Source: Parcubacteria group bacterium GW2011_GWA2_50_10b
GTDB lineage: Bacteria; Patescibacteriota; Minisyncoccia; Phycocordibacterales; Zambryskibacteraceae
DNA length: 21,125 nucleotides
Assembly (NCBI GenBank): GCA_001004085.1
Contig: LCQJ01000007.1
Span: forward strand, 1-21,125
Direction of reading: 5' to 3'
Position 1 is the first letter of the stretch, and each line of letters starts with the position of its first letter. The notes beneath the pieces are model-generated. The model did no database searches. It had not been told where the DNA came from and saw nothing but the letters and a program-made list of their open reading frames with translations. The translations under genes were made by a program, and so were the position numbers. This document shows positions 1 through 8,030 of the stretch, one piece after another.

Positions 1-451
1 CGTCAATGCCGGTGCGTTCTCTGCCACCGTCGGTCAATGCCTCCCACTTCCCCTCCCCCGTCTTTTTTGCCTCGACGGAAAGTACGATGCATTGCGGCCC
101 GTACACTTCTGCCGCTTTGCGGATGAATTCCGGATCTTTTATGGCGTAGGTATTAAGCGCTATCTTGTCCGCGCCGGAGCGAAGCGCCATCCCTATGTCG
201 TGGAGCGAGCGTATGCCGCCGCCGGCGGTAAGCGGAATAAAAACGTTCTCGGAAACAGACTTGAGCTGTTCGAAGTCCAGATTGCGCTGATAGAGGCTCG
301 CGACGATGTCCATGTACACTAGCTCATCCGCGCCCTCCGCGTAGTAGCGCTCGAAGAGATTCTTGGGCGTCCCCACAACGCGCAGGCCTTCGGTCCGCAC
401 CGTTTTGACCACATTGGGTCCTTTTATATCAAGCCGTGCAATAACGCGCAT
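1..451 (-). CDS. hisF: HisF paralog (imidazole-glycerol-phosphate synthase cyclase-like), 3' end outside window
   Basis: 150 codons are visible from ATG at 451. The (beta/alpha)8 barrel of HisF is clear: VIARLDIKGPNVVK at the N-terminus, ADELVYMDI around residues 41-49, and FIPLTAGGGIRS around 71-82 (phosphate site). The first catalytic Asp is present (D8, matching Asp11 of Thermotoga HisF). The second catalytic position (Asp130, usually in IDAK) appears as Glu (VEAK, E127). Known HisF paralogs in O-antigen loci (HisF2/WbuZ type) work with a HisH-like glutaminase and a WbpG/WbuX-like amidotransferase to make acetamidino sugars. The surface-glycan neighbourhood and the D-to-E change favour that role over histidine synthesis, but this is inference and partner genes would lie beyond the left edge. 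It starts 16 bp after the previous gene, with AAGGG across that gene's stop as a possible ribosome site. Confidence 0.85.
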   Translation of the reverse strand, partial: MRVIARLDIKGPNVVKTVRTEGLRVVGTPKNLFERYYAEGADELVYMDIVASLYQRNLDFEQLKSVSENVFIPLTAGGGIRSLHDIGMALRSGADKIALNTYAIKDPEFIRKAAEVYGPQCIVLSVEAKKTGEGKWEALTDGGRERTGID

Positions 452-467
452 ATGTTTATCATAGCCC

Positions 468-2360
468 TTATCGCGGCTTTACAGACGCGAGCGCGGTAAT
501 GAGCGCCGCGGCGCGCTCACTCGCCTTGCCGTCGAAAGCGTACTCTTTTTCGAGAAAGACGGTAGCCGCGCGGGACATTTGTTCGCGTGCTTTCGGATCT
601 TTTGCGAGCGCATGCATGCTACGCGCAAGTTCTTCTCTCGTCTTTACGATTATCAACGCGCCATTTTGCGCGTAGGGAGCCAGGTGGTATTCAGCCATAC
701 GTTCAAACCCAGGAGAAACGCCAAAGTAGATAAGCGGCTTGCCGCATTGCAACGCTTCAAGCGTGGTGGTCGAATAATGCGACACTACGATATCCGCCTG
801 CGAAAAAACTCCGGCAAGCGGCTCAAATTGAGCTATTGCGTACGGCACTCCCTCAAATGCGCGGGATATTGCTGTTTCATAAAAAGACTGTCTGGAGTAC
901 CCCGCTCTTAGTTTGACGACCACCGAAACGTTTGCTGCCCCCCGCGCGGCTGCGGCAACGGCGGAAAAGTATTCTTCAATATCGTAGGTGTCAATTGTGC
1001 CGGGCTTAATCGGCGGCGCAATACAAAGCACCGTCAGGCCAGCGTGCGAAGCAGCTGGTTTGGCGCGATACGTTTCGGCAATAGACGCGTAGACGTCAAA
1101 GCGCGGAGAGCCGATCACATGCGTAGCGATTGAATCTTCCGCCGTCTGAAGCTCTCTTTGCGTGAGGAGTCCATATACGCCCATGTGTTCGGCGCTGTGG
1201 CGCCGGTCCATCGATCCGGGACCGTAATACTCTATTCCGTGCTGCATTTCCAGAGAGGGTATTCTCATCTCCCGCGCAACCCGCGCAAGAATAACAAAAT
1301 GCGTCTGGCCGCTCATCGTCGAGCGCAACTCAACCACGTCGGGCTTCAAACGCGCCAAAAGCGCGTAGGTATCGTCAATGTCTTTCAAAACATGCGAGAC
1401 AAAGTCGGCAACAACCGTGTCAAGCGCTTTGACCATTAAAGGCTGGAGAGAAAAGCCCCGAAATAGAAATGCCGGCATGGCAGAATCATTTTTGATTGAT
1501 TGCCACATCTCTATAATTTTTTTTAGAGCGGTATCTCTTTCAGAAGAAGCACCGCTTGCGTACGCGTCCATATGCACAAAACGCATGCGGAACCTCCAGA
1601 TATTAAAAAGACCCGCATAAAACGCTTGCCTTCTGTCAAGAAGAAAAACCTCGGCCGAATTGATAGTTTTTAGGTACGGTGCAAGATTGTCCCAATAATC
1701 GCTTGCGAGTATCCGCAGGCTCCGCTTGCGGCGCGCGCATGAAACCGCCACATTTAAAAGACCTAAACCAAGACTGAACAACATCTGTTTGGCTTTAAAG
1801 GACGCGGCGGATGTCTGCGCGCGCATCGGCGACGCACTTTCCGGAATGAGCGCCTCTATGCCGTTCTTTACCGCCAGATACGCCACCACGTCAACAACTG
1901 TTTTAATACTGTGAACCTCTAAACAAAACCCGCGCGGCGGCACTACTGTTGTCGAAGAAAATACGATACATCGCGTGAGCCCGGAATGCCGCGCAAGAAC
2001 ATTTGCAACGATATCAAAATAATAGATAAGCGGGGTGAGGTACGCCTGTATAGGAAAGAAATAGAGGCGCGAGAGCGATACTCCGCGGTAACTGAAGAAC
2101 TTCCATCGTTCGTCATCGAATAGATCGGTAAGCCATTTTTCACCAAGAGTCATCGGCTCGGTGGTGCGGGTACGGTAGTCTCTGCCAGACCGGAACGGTA
2201 TTTTTTTTTCACTCAGAGCGTGTTCTATTTCTGCATCTAAAGAAATCGCCAGATACCCCTCTTTTTGCAAATCTGGATGCTGTGAGAGAAATCCTGCAAG
2301 CAGGTCTGCGTGCTTCAATTCTGAAAGGAATATAATATTTTTTTCATTACGCGGAGACAT
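468..2360 (-). CDS. Large GT-B-like surface-carbohydrate transferase
   Basis: A 630-residue protein if started at ATG 2360 (MSPRNEKN). A longer in-frame start at 2456 would run 65 bp into the upstream gene and is less likely. No signal peptide or strong membrane segment is seen. The C-terminal half (about residues 370-630) looks like the nucleotide-sugar domain of GT-B transferases of the CDP-glycerol glycerophosphotransferase/KpsS type: LEMQHGIEYYG, a VIGSPRFDVY segment, and near the end ADIVVSHYSTTTLEALQCGK followed by PLIYF. The N-terminal half is not recognised. It lies 31 bp after a GT2 gene and 16 bp before the HisF paralog, so it is probably co-transcribed. Likely role: cytoplasmic transfer of a sugar or polyol-phosphate to the growing glycan. 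Donor and acceptor cannot be read from the sequence. Confidence 0.65.
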   Translation of the reverse strand: MSPRNEKNIIFLSELKHADLLAGFLSQHPDLQKEGYLAISLDAEIEHALSEKKIPFRSGRDYRTRTTEPMTLGEKWLTDLFDDERWKFFSYRGVSLSRLYFFPIQAYLTPLIYYFDIVANVLARHSGLTRCIVFSSTTVVPPRGFCLEVHSIKTVVDVVAYLAVKNGIEALIPESASPMRAQTSAASFKAKQMLFSLGLGLLNVAVSCARRKRSLRILASDYWDNLAPYLKTINSAEVFLLDRRQAFYAGLFNIWRFRMRFVHMDAYASGASSERDTALKKIIEMWQSIKNDSAMPAFLFRGFSLQPLMVKALDTVVADFVSHVLKDIDDTYALLARLKPDVVELRSTMSGQTHFVILARVAREMRIPSLEMQHGIEYYGPGSMDRRHSAEHMGVYGLLTQRELQTAEDSIATHVIGSPRFDVYASIAETYRAKPAASHAGLTVLCIAPPIKPGTIDTYDIEEYFSAVAAAARGAANVSVVVKLRAGYSRQSFYETAISRAFEGVPYAIAQFEPLAGVFSQADIVVSHYSTTTLEALQCGKPLIYFGVSPGFERMAEYHLAPYAQNGALIIVKTREELARSMHALAKDPKAREQMSRAATVFLEKEYAFDGKASERAAALITALASVKPR

Positions 2361-2391
2361 TATGATTGTAACAGTTATGGAACGGGTATAG

Positions 2392-3273
2392 TTACCGCAG
2401 CGGCTCGCGCAACGTACTGTATCGCAACAGCGCCCGAAGCGCTTGGTCAACGGCAAAAATGGCGTAGAAGAGAGGAAAAAACGCCGGATAATGCTTTCTA
2501 AAATAAAACTTGATACTGCGGTTGTACACGCGCCGCCGCCAAGAACTGTCCCTCCTGCCGTAAGAGGTTGATTTAAGATGGGTCGCTACGGCGTCCGGAA
2601 CGAGATATATCTTATATCCGAGGTCATAGAGCCGTTTGCACATGTCTACATCCGTAAACTGAAACGCGAGCCTTGGGTCAATAATACAGTCGCCGACCGC
2701 GGCCCTCCTCCATATGAGGCACGGTATAGCCGGCTGCTCTATTTCGCAGACGCGGCTTACATCCAATCCGTCGTACCGGTAGCGTTTAAAGTAGCGCAAC
2801 CCGAGCAGATACTTATCGATAATTCTTCCAATAAGGGTGGTAAAAAAGAAAAATGCCGGCGTCATTATCCGGCGATAATACATCTGCGCCGAGCCGTCCT
2901 TATTGCGCAAATTTGCGGTAGCGGCACCGGCATTTGGAGTGCTGTCCATAAATGCAACCAGAGCCTGCATGGCGCCCGTGTGGAGCACTGCATCCGGGTC
3001 GAGGGTCAATATATATCTTCCTTTTGTCTCAAGCATTATATTTACCGTTGCCCACCCGGCATTTTTTTCGTTCTGCACAAACCTAAACCGCGCGTCACTT
3101 TTGTACACAGAATCAACGCGAGAAAATCCGCCATCAGACGACGCATTATCAATAACCGTCACCTCTATTTTCAAATCACCCGCGGTAGACGCTATAGAGC
3201 GGAGCGCGCCATTAAGCAGGTCAGAGGTGTTGTAATTTAAAACAACAATGGAAATATCAGATTTTTCTTTCAT
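2392..3273 (-). CDS. GT2 family glycosyltransferase (rhamnosyltransferase/WbbL-like)
   Basis: A 293-residue GT-A fold transferase. Visible motifs, in order: ISIVVLNYNTSDLL near the N-terminus; VIDNASSDGGF (nucleotide site); NEKNAGW; LTLDPDA (metal-binding DXD-type site); and FTDVDMCKRLYDLGYKIYLV then H, the late signature of WbbL-type enzymes. The order and spacing match the family. The usual GAFLLIRR segment is replaced by PCLIWRRAAVG, so the acceptor pocket may differ. A basic, aromatic C-terminus could sit against the membrane. The start overlaps the end of the upstream nucleotidyltransferase by 17 bp, which suggests translational coupling. Beside Rml-type genes, transfer of an NDP-deoxysugar is the natural guess, but the donor is unproven. 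Confidence 0.85.
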   Translation of the reverse strand: MKEKSDISIVVLNYNTSDLLNGALRSIASTAGDLKIEVTVIDNASSDGGFSRVDSVYKSDARFRFVQNEKNAGWATVNIMLETKGRYILTLDPDAVLHTGAMQALVAFMDSTPNAGAATANLRNKDGSAQMYYRRIMTPAFFFFTTLIGRIIDKYLLGLRYFKRYRYDGLDVSRVCEIEQPAIPCLIWRRAAVGDCIIDPRLAFQFTDVDMCKRLYDLGYKIYLVPDAVATHLKSTSYGRRDSSWRRRVYNRSIKFYFRKHYPAFFPLFYAIFAVDQALRALLRYSTLREPLR

Positions 3274-4006
3274 TGTTTGACTTTTTCCTCATAAATACCG
3301 ACGCTTCGTGGAGGCTATGTATGGTACCGATATCAAACCATTCTTTTTTTAGAACATGCGAGTTCAGAGTACCTTCCTTAATATACAAATTGTTCAAATC
3401 AGTAATCTCATATTCGCCCCTTTTGCTCTTTGGGATCTGCCGGATCTTTTTAAAAACAGTGTTGTCATAAATATAGAGCCCAGTGACCGCGAGATTGCTT
3501 TTAGGCTTTACCGGTTTTTCTTCGATACCAGTTACCTTACCCTTGCTATCGATGGTTGCAACGCCAAACCGCTCCGGATCACGGACTTTCTTCAAAAAGA
3601 CCGACGCGCCTTTTTTGAATTTCTTTATAGAGGGAGCGATGTTATCCATAATGATATTATCTCCGAGGAACAACACACAGTTATCATTACCTATATAATC
3701 CTCGGCAAAGTACAGTCCGTGGGCAATGCCGCTTGGTTCGTTTTGTATTGCATACACTATCTGTATCTGTTTCCCTTTTTTTGTTCTAGACCTGAAATGC
3801 TGTCCGGAGCCGAGAAGCTTCACGAATGAGTCGATATGGTGCGGCGACGTTACAATCATGATTTTTGATATACCGGCATCAACCAGTTTTTCAATAGCGT
3901 GATAAATCACCGGCTTATCAAACACAGGCAATAGGTGCTTGTTTACAGCAAGAGTCAACGGGTGAAGCCTGGTACCGGTGCCGCCGGCTAAAATAACCGC
4001 TTTCAT
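3257..4006 (-). CDS. rmlA: Sugar-1-phosphate nucleotidyltransferase (RmlA-like)
   Basis: 249 residues, opening with MKAVILAGGTGTRLHPLT, the nucleotide-binding signature of the RmlA/GlmU nucleotidyltransferase fold. Other marks: HLLPVFDKPVIYHA, GIAHGLYFAEDYIG, LFLGDNIIMD (metal site), PERFGVATID, IEEKP, and GEYEITDLNN near residue 200. It is about 40 residues shorter than typical RmlA (about 290) and lacks the C-terminal dimerisation extension, like the short RmlA class. It most likely condenses glucose-1-phosphate with dTTP to feed the RmlB/C/D-like enzymes nearby, though short-class enzymes can use other sugars. ATG at 4006 overlaps the upstream stop as ATGA. Confidence 0.85.
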   Translation of the reverse strand: MKAVILAGGTGTRLHPLTLAVNKHLLPVFDKPVIYHAIEKLVDAGISKIMIVTSPHHIDSFVKLLGSGQHFRSRTKKGKQIQIVYAIQNEPSGIAHGLYFAEDYIGNDNCVLFLGDNIIMDNIAPSIKKFKKGASVFLKKVRDPERFGVATIDSKGKVTGIEEKPVKPKSNLAVTGLYIYDNTVFKKIRQIPKSKRGEYEITDLNNLYIKEGTLNSHVLKKEWFDIGTIHSLHEASVFMRKKSNNERKI

Positions 4007-4947
4007 GCCCTTATCCTATCTATGAGCTCTTGTACGCGCAAGCCTTCAGCGAAAGAGGGGGCCATCTGCTGCCGGCGCGTACACGCGCGGACGAACCTTT
4101 TTGCAAGTATCCTTACAATCTTTACCCGTTCGTCTTCTTTTTTTAGTTGCTTATCTTTTGGCACTTTCACGCGATTCTCTCCACCGGCGCTGTATGTTTT
4201 GACGATAAAATTGTCAACTACCGCGTCTTTATTTTCGAGCACGATTACACCGCGTTCGCATATAAAGACAAGCCTGTGCGATACTTGACCGCGAGAGTCG
4301 GACGACAGATGCACGCTACCCGTTACTCCTTTTTTAAATTTTAAGTTCAAATCAAAGCCAGACTCTCCGTCATACGGATTGCCTTTTGCGTACAAGAACA
4401 AAACTTCGGCATCGATAATTTTACCGGCAAAATTTTCAAGATAATATAAACCGTGAGAAAAATAGAAAGACAGCGCGCCGCCGCCTTCTTTAATTTTAGT
4501 TCTCCACGACCACCGCCTAAGGCATATATCACGGCTCTGCCATTCCCATTGCACCGAGATGTGCTTCAGCTTGCCGAACCGCTTTGAGTCGAGTAGCTGT
4601 TTGACCTTCTTCCACTCGGCAATTTCTGGAAATATAAAATCAATGCCGTGCGTAATATTTTTCTTGCGAGCCAGAGCGTATAACTCCCGCGCCTGCGCGC
4701 TTGTAGCAGTAAGCGGCTTTTCAGCAAACACGTGCAGCCCTTTTTTTACAGCTGCTTTTGCAATGAGGTACTGCGCCTGCGGCGGAACGGCAATAGCAAC
4801 GGCATCGAGGTCTGCCCGCTTAAGGAGTGCGGGCCACTGTGAGCGGTTAGTGCATACAGCGACAACCCTACAGCCTTTAACCGACTTAAAAGCCGGGAGC
4901 AGCCCAACCGCGCCAAAACCGGAACCGATGATGCCGATGTTAAACAC
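4003..4947 (-). CDS. Gfo/Idh/MocA-family oxidoreductase, apparently with a short N-terminal gap
   Basis: 314 residues from the GTG at 4947, one base after the upstream stop. That start puts the Rossmann strand at residues 3-8, as usual for the family; an in-frame TTG at 4998 would add 17 unlikely residues inside the upstream gene. Visible: FNIGIIGSGFGAVG (NAD(P) binding), DLDAVAIAVPP, the family EKP motif (E76-P78) and KEGGGALSFYFSH. Oddity: between VCTNR and WPALLKRADLDAV (near 4836) the usual helix plus 'KYGI...D' strand, about 18 residues, is absent. Members oxidise or reduce nucleotide-sugar hydroxyl/keto groups. The likely role is modifying the NDP-deoxysugar made by this operon. If the gap is real, activity is doubtful. 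Confidence 0.8.
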   Translation of the reverse strand: MFNIGIIGSGFGAVGLLPAFKSVKGCRVVAVCTNRSQWPALLKRADLDAVAIAVPPQAQYLIAKAAVKKGLHVFAEKPLTATSAQARELYALARKKNITHGIDFIFPEIAEWKKVKQLLDSKRFGKLKHISVQWEWQSRDICLRRWSWRTKIKEGGGALSFYFSHGLYYLENFAGKIIDAEVLFLYAKGNPYDGESGFDLNLKFKKGVTGSVHLSSDSRGQVSHRLVFICERGVIVLENKDAVVDNFIVKTYSAGGENRVKVPKDKQLKKEDERVKIVRILAKRFVRACTRRQQMAPSFAEGLRVQELIDRIRA

Positions 4948-4948
4948 G

Positions 4949-6229
4949 CTATACTTTTGAGTTTTTAACGATGCGGAAGTCGGGCAGAGGTATGACAAAG
5001 TCGGATTTAAGTCCCGCTTTTTTCAACCGCTTCATAATAAACTCGCCGTAGTGCCACGCGAGCATTACCACATACGCGGGCTTATCTTTAAAAAGTATGC
5101 GCTCGTGCACGATGGGTATATGTTTGCCCGGCAGATACATGCCTATCTTAAGGCCCTTATCGACTTCGGCGATATAAGGAATCATCTCCTTATCAACGCC
5201 GTAGTAGTTAAGCAGTGTTACGGCTCGCCCGGGAGATGACTTGCCCACTATCGACTTCCCCGACTTTTTGGTCTTGATGAGAAAGTCCATGAACTCCAGA
5301 CGTGCCACCTTGACGCGCCGAGCGAATTTTTCATACGTTTGTATATTGCCCAACCCTGCGGCTTTTTCTTCTTTCAGCAGATTTGTGACATTTTTGCTTA
5401 CCGTACGCCCCTTGCCTTTAGTGACGTGCACGCGGATATTTCCGCCGTATCGGCTCCCGCGCTCCACATCGGTCACGGTAAAGTCGTATTGCTTAAAGAG
5501 AGCCATAAGTGACCGCAGTGAGTACGTCCGCAAGTGTTCATGATAGATAGTGTCAAATTGACCGCCTTTTATAACGTCGAGCAGATAGTGCGTTTCAGAA
5601 ATAAACACACCGTCATCTTCCAGTAGGTTGTAGACGCCCATGATAACTTCACCGATGGTCTGCATGTGGGCAAAGACATTCGTCGTGGTAATGACCGCTG
5701 CCTTGCCGTATTTTTTCTTTATTTTTTCGGAGGTTTTTATATCAAAAAAAGACTGAAGCGTTTTAATGCCGTGCGCGTTCGCGTACTTGGCGATATTGGT
5801 CGGCTCGACGCCCAGCGTCCTGATGCCCTTCTTCTTAAAACCGCTGAGCAGCGTGCCGTCGTTGGAGCCGATATCAATGACGAGGTCATTTTTATTTAAA
5901 TTATATTTTTCGATGAGCGAGTGGCTAATCAGCCGTTGATAGTCGGCCAAGGGCTTGGAAATGCCGCTCCGGTACGGATACCCCGGATGATAGACATCCT
6001 TCCCGTCGACGCAATAATCTATCTGCACGCCGGTGCAGGACTCGCACCATATCATGCGCAGTGGGTATGTCTTTTCGGCTTCATTCAGCATGCTCTTAGT
6101 AAGCAGGGTGTCGCAGAGCGGCTGATGCCCAAGGTCAAGAACGGTATGCAACTTAAACGAATTGCATATTTGGCAGCGCGTAATCGGCCCTGTTTTGACT
6201 AGATGATGCTTCGGATATATCAATTTCAT
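4949..6229 (-). CDS. NDP-sugar C-methyltransferase with N-terminal zinc domain
   Basis: 426 residues in three parts seen in the TylC3/TcaB9 family. First, an N-terminal zinc-binding segment (CQIC around residues 19-22 and a CESC pair near 59) with LGHQPLCD. Second, a SAM-binding Rossmann domain (LVIDIGSNDGTLL, then VEPTNIAKYA, TTNVFAHM). Third, a C-terminal sugar C-methyltransferase domain (IYHEHLRTYSL; GKSSPGRAVTLLNYYG; YIAEVDKGLKIGMYLPG). Known members methylate C3 of an NDP-4-keto-6-deoxy sugar after the 2,3-dehydratase or RmlB step to give branched sugars. Length and motifs look complete. It lies 18 bp after the RmlB-like gene, so a 4-keto-6-deoxy substrate from RmlB fits. The stop is followed after one base by the oxidoreductase start. 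Confidence 0.88.
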   Translation of the reverse strand: MKLIYPKHHLVKTGPITRCQICNSFKLHTVLDLGHQPLCDTLLTKSMLNEAEKTYPLRMIWCESCTGVQIDYCVDGKDVYHPGYPYRSGISKPLADYQRLISHSLIEKYNLNKNDLVIDIGSNDGTLLSGFKKKGIRTLGVEPTNIAKYANAHGIKTLQSFFDIKTSEKIKKKYGKAAVITTTNVFAHMQTIGEVIMGVYNLLEDDGVFISETHYLLDVIKGGQFDTIYHEHLRTYSLRSLMALFKQYDFTVTDVERGSRYGGNIRVHVTKGKGRTVSKNVTNLLKEEKAAGLGNIQTYEKFARRVKVARLEFMDFLIKTKKSGKSIVGKSSPGRAVTLLNYYGVDKEMIPYIAEVDKGLKIGMYLPGKHIPIVHERILFKDKPAYVVMLAWHYGEFIMKRLKKAGLKSDFVIPLPDFRIVKNSKV

Positions 6230-6247
6230 ATAGGCTCGAGTTTAGCA

Positions 6248-7153
6248 CTAGATATGCGCGTTTGCCACACCTGCGCGTTTAAGCGCGCGCTTAACCCATG
6301 AGCCATTCTTTAGGTACCATTCGACTGTCATCTTGAATGATTTATTTAGGTAGTGTCTTGGCTTCCATCCGAGAGCTTTCCGCGCCTTTGAAGCGTCTAT
6401 GGCATATCGGCGGTCATGGCCGGGGCGGTCTTTTACGTAAAGAACGTCCGACTCGCTTTTTTTAAAATACGCCAGCATTCTGCGCGCGAGCGCGATATTG
6501 CTCACTTCGTCATCGGCGCCGATATTGTAAACTTCTCCTGGCTCTCCGCGCAGTAATGCGAGTACAAGCGCCGAGCAATGGTCGTCTACATGAATCCAGT
6601 CGCGCACATAGAGCCCGTCGCCGTATATCGCTATCGGCTTTCCTTCCATAAGATCAGCGGCGGCTTTGGACGAGGCGTATGGCGAGTTGGGCAGTAGGGG
6701 CGAGGTTTCGGTAAATTTCTTTTTTGAGTGCAGAGGCAGGGCGCCGTAGACCTCGTCGGTGCTTACTTGTACGAATTTTTTGAGCGACTTCGCATCCCGG
6801 AGCGCGCCGAGCAATACCGCGGTGCCCAGCACATTGGTCCGGACAAACTCCTCCGCATTGCCATGGATGCTCCTATCTACATGAGACTCCGCCGCAAAGT
6901 TGATACCGTATGACGGCTTATATTTTTTGACCAGTCGCGCCATAAGCGCTTTGTTGGCTATGTCGCCCTTGATAAAAATAAGGCGTCTTGCGGGCAAGCC
7001 CTTGAGATTCTCTTTATTACCGGCATAAGTAAGCGCATCAACGCACACGACCCTCGCTTTTGGATGCCCAGCGAGCAGCTGCCGAATAAAATTGGAGCCT
7101 ATAAACCCGGCTCCACCGCACACTACAATGGTTGACCTGCCAAAACTTTGCAT
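6248..7153 (-). CDS. rmlB: dTDP-glucose 4,6-dehydratase (RmlB-like) lacking an internal block of about 39 residues
   Basis: 301 residues against about 340 usual. Nearly all RmlB motifs are present: GGAGFIG (residues 13-19), VDALTYAGN, AESHVDRSI, STDEVYG with catalytic T132-D133-E134, Y159-xxx-K163, then YGDGLYVRDWIHVDDHC and RPGHDRRYAID. At residues 168/169 (DNA 6649/6650) the text passes directly from SSKAAADL to MEGKP. RmlB normally has about 39 residues here, including a beta strand and the SNNYGPYQFPEKLIP loop that helps hold the nucleotide sugar. The frame is kept, so the deletion is close to 117 bp. A protein without this strand is unlikely to fold or work. Alternatives are an assembly loss or a decaying gene. 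ATG 7153 is 40 bp after the TylF-like stop. Confidence 0.88.
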   Translation of the reverse strand: MQSFGRSTIVVCGGAGFIGSNFIRQLLAGHPKARVVCVDALTYAGNKENLKGLPARRLIFIKGDIANKALMARLVKKYKPSYGINFAAESHVDRSIHGNAEEFVRTNVLGTAVLLGALRDAKSLKKFVQVSTDEVYGALPLHSKKKFTETSPLLPNSPYASSKAAADLMEGKPIAIYGDGLYVRDWIHVDDHCSALVLALLRGEPGEVYNIGADDEVSNIALARRMLAYFKKSESDVLYVKDRPGHDRRYAIDASKARKALGWKPRHYLNKSFKMTVEWYLKNGSWVKRALKRAGVANAHI

Positions 7154-7193
7154 TGCGTGATGTTACTTTAAAAATGCAGTTTAATCAAATTGA

Positions 7194-8003
7194 CTAGGAC
7201 TTTTTCCAATACACTCCCTCTCCGTCAATAGGAATAATCTTATCGGTAATACCGTGCTCACGCCGGTAATCATCTACGGCTTTGCGGCAGTTTAGTATCT
7301 GCCCGTAATCATCGATAATGCAGAAACCGCCCACGGATAGCTTGGGGTAGAGGTTTTTAAGGATGTCTTGGGTGTATGAGTACATATCTCCGTCAGCTCG
7401 GAGGAGTGCGAGCTTTTCAAAAGGGGCTGTTGGGAGGGTGTCTTTGAACCAGCCCTTGAGGAATTTTACCCCTTCGTCCAGCAAGCCGTATTTGGCGAAG
7501 TTCTCTTTGACCGTTTCCAGTGGGACAATCATCTCATAAAAGATGTAGTGGTGGTCGTCTTTCTCAAACTCTCCTTGAGGTTTGGGTAGTCCGGCGAAGC
7601 TGTCAGCAACCCACACCGTCTTATCCAACTCAAGCTCGTCCACGAGAGCTTTCATGAATATGGTGGCTCCACCCCTCCACACTCCGCACTCAATCAAATC
7701 CCACTCGATGTTGTTGCTGGCAATCTCCCTTACGCAGTGCTCGATATTATCCATCCGGCGCAGCCCTATCATGGTCTCCGCCTGCGCGGGTCCCCACTTG
7801 CGCAAGTAGTCTTCCGGTCGCGCATACGTATTTTGGCGCACCACCGCAAACCCTTTAGTACGGAGGTACTTATCCAGCAGTTTGAGCAACCGCGTCTTCC
7901 AGTGATGGTCGAAAGTTCGGAGCGGCTTGTACTCCATCCCCGTCCGATGATAATCGAGTAGGACTTTTTTAAGCAGATCAATATACGTTTCTTTTTCAAT
8001 CAT
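7194..8003 (-). CDS. TylF/MycF-family O-methyltransferase
   Basis: 269 residues from ATG 8003 (MIEKETY). An in-frame ATG at 8024 would leave only 6 bp before the divergent gene and is not preferred. Family motifs are dense: LIECGVWRGGATIFMK (SAM binding), VWVADSFAGLP, YGLLDEGVKFLKGWFKDTLP, LLRADGDMYSYT (metal-binding Asp cluster), GGFCIIDDYGQI, and CRKAVDDYRREHGI through to GVYWKK at the C-terminus. Length is usual and no gap is seen. TylF/MycF enzymes are Mg-dependent and methylate hydroxyls of sugars, in antibiotic pathways on macrolide-attached deoxysugars. In surface loci the target is presumably a glycan or nucleotide sugar. It is the first gene of the leftward unit and is divergent from the RmlC-like gene. 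Confidence 0.88.
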   Translation of the reverse strand: MIEKETYIDLLKKVLLDYHRTGMEYKPLRTFDHHWKTRLLKLLDKYLRTKGFAVVRQNTYARPEDYLRKWGPAQAETMIGLRRMDNIEHCVREIASNNIEWDLIECGVWRGGATIFMKALVDELELDKTVWVADSFAGLPKPQGEFEKDDHHYIFYEMIVPLETVKENFAKYGLLDEGVKFLKGWFKDTLPTAPFEKLALLRADGDMYSYTQDILKNLYPKLSVGGFCIIDDYGQILNCRKAVDDYRREHGITDKIIPIDGEGVYWKKS

Positions 8004-8030
8004 ATTATAGTATTGTACCTGCATCTTCTC
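8004..8030. promoter_or_regulatory. 27-bp divergent spacer with -10-like hexamers
   Basis: This AT-rich spacer separates the divergent TylF-like and RmlC-like genes, so at least one promoter of each unit should lie here or in the adjoining 5' coding ends. Seen: TATAAT on the minus strand at 8009-8004, directly against the TylF-like ATG, and TATTAT/TATAGT on the plus strand at 8003-8011. No convincing -35 box is found at the right distance for either. No Shine-Dalgarno precedes either start, so very short leaders or leaderless starts are possible. Confidence 0.3.

Noticed and set aside
2578..3240. 220-codon open frame on the plus strand
   Set aside because: It lies wholly opposite a well-supported GT2 gene and its translation has no domain or sensible composition.
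6640..6660. Intein or intron at the RmlB junction
   Set aside because: Sequence is missing rather than added, and no intron or intein features are present.
7154..7193. TTGATT-17 bp-TAACAT promoter before rmlB on the minus strand
   Set aside because: The -10 box matches only four of six positions, and the 40-bp gap is compatible with simple co-transcription with the TylF-like gene.
8004..8009. Perfect TATAAT on the minus strand before the TylF-like start
   Set aside because: It touches the ATG, so transcription from it would start inside the gene, and no -35 box is at the right distance. It is kept only as part of the low-confidence divergent spacer.
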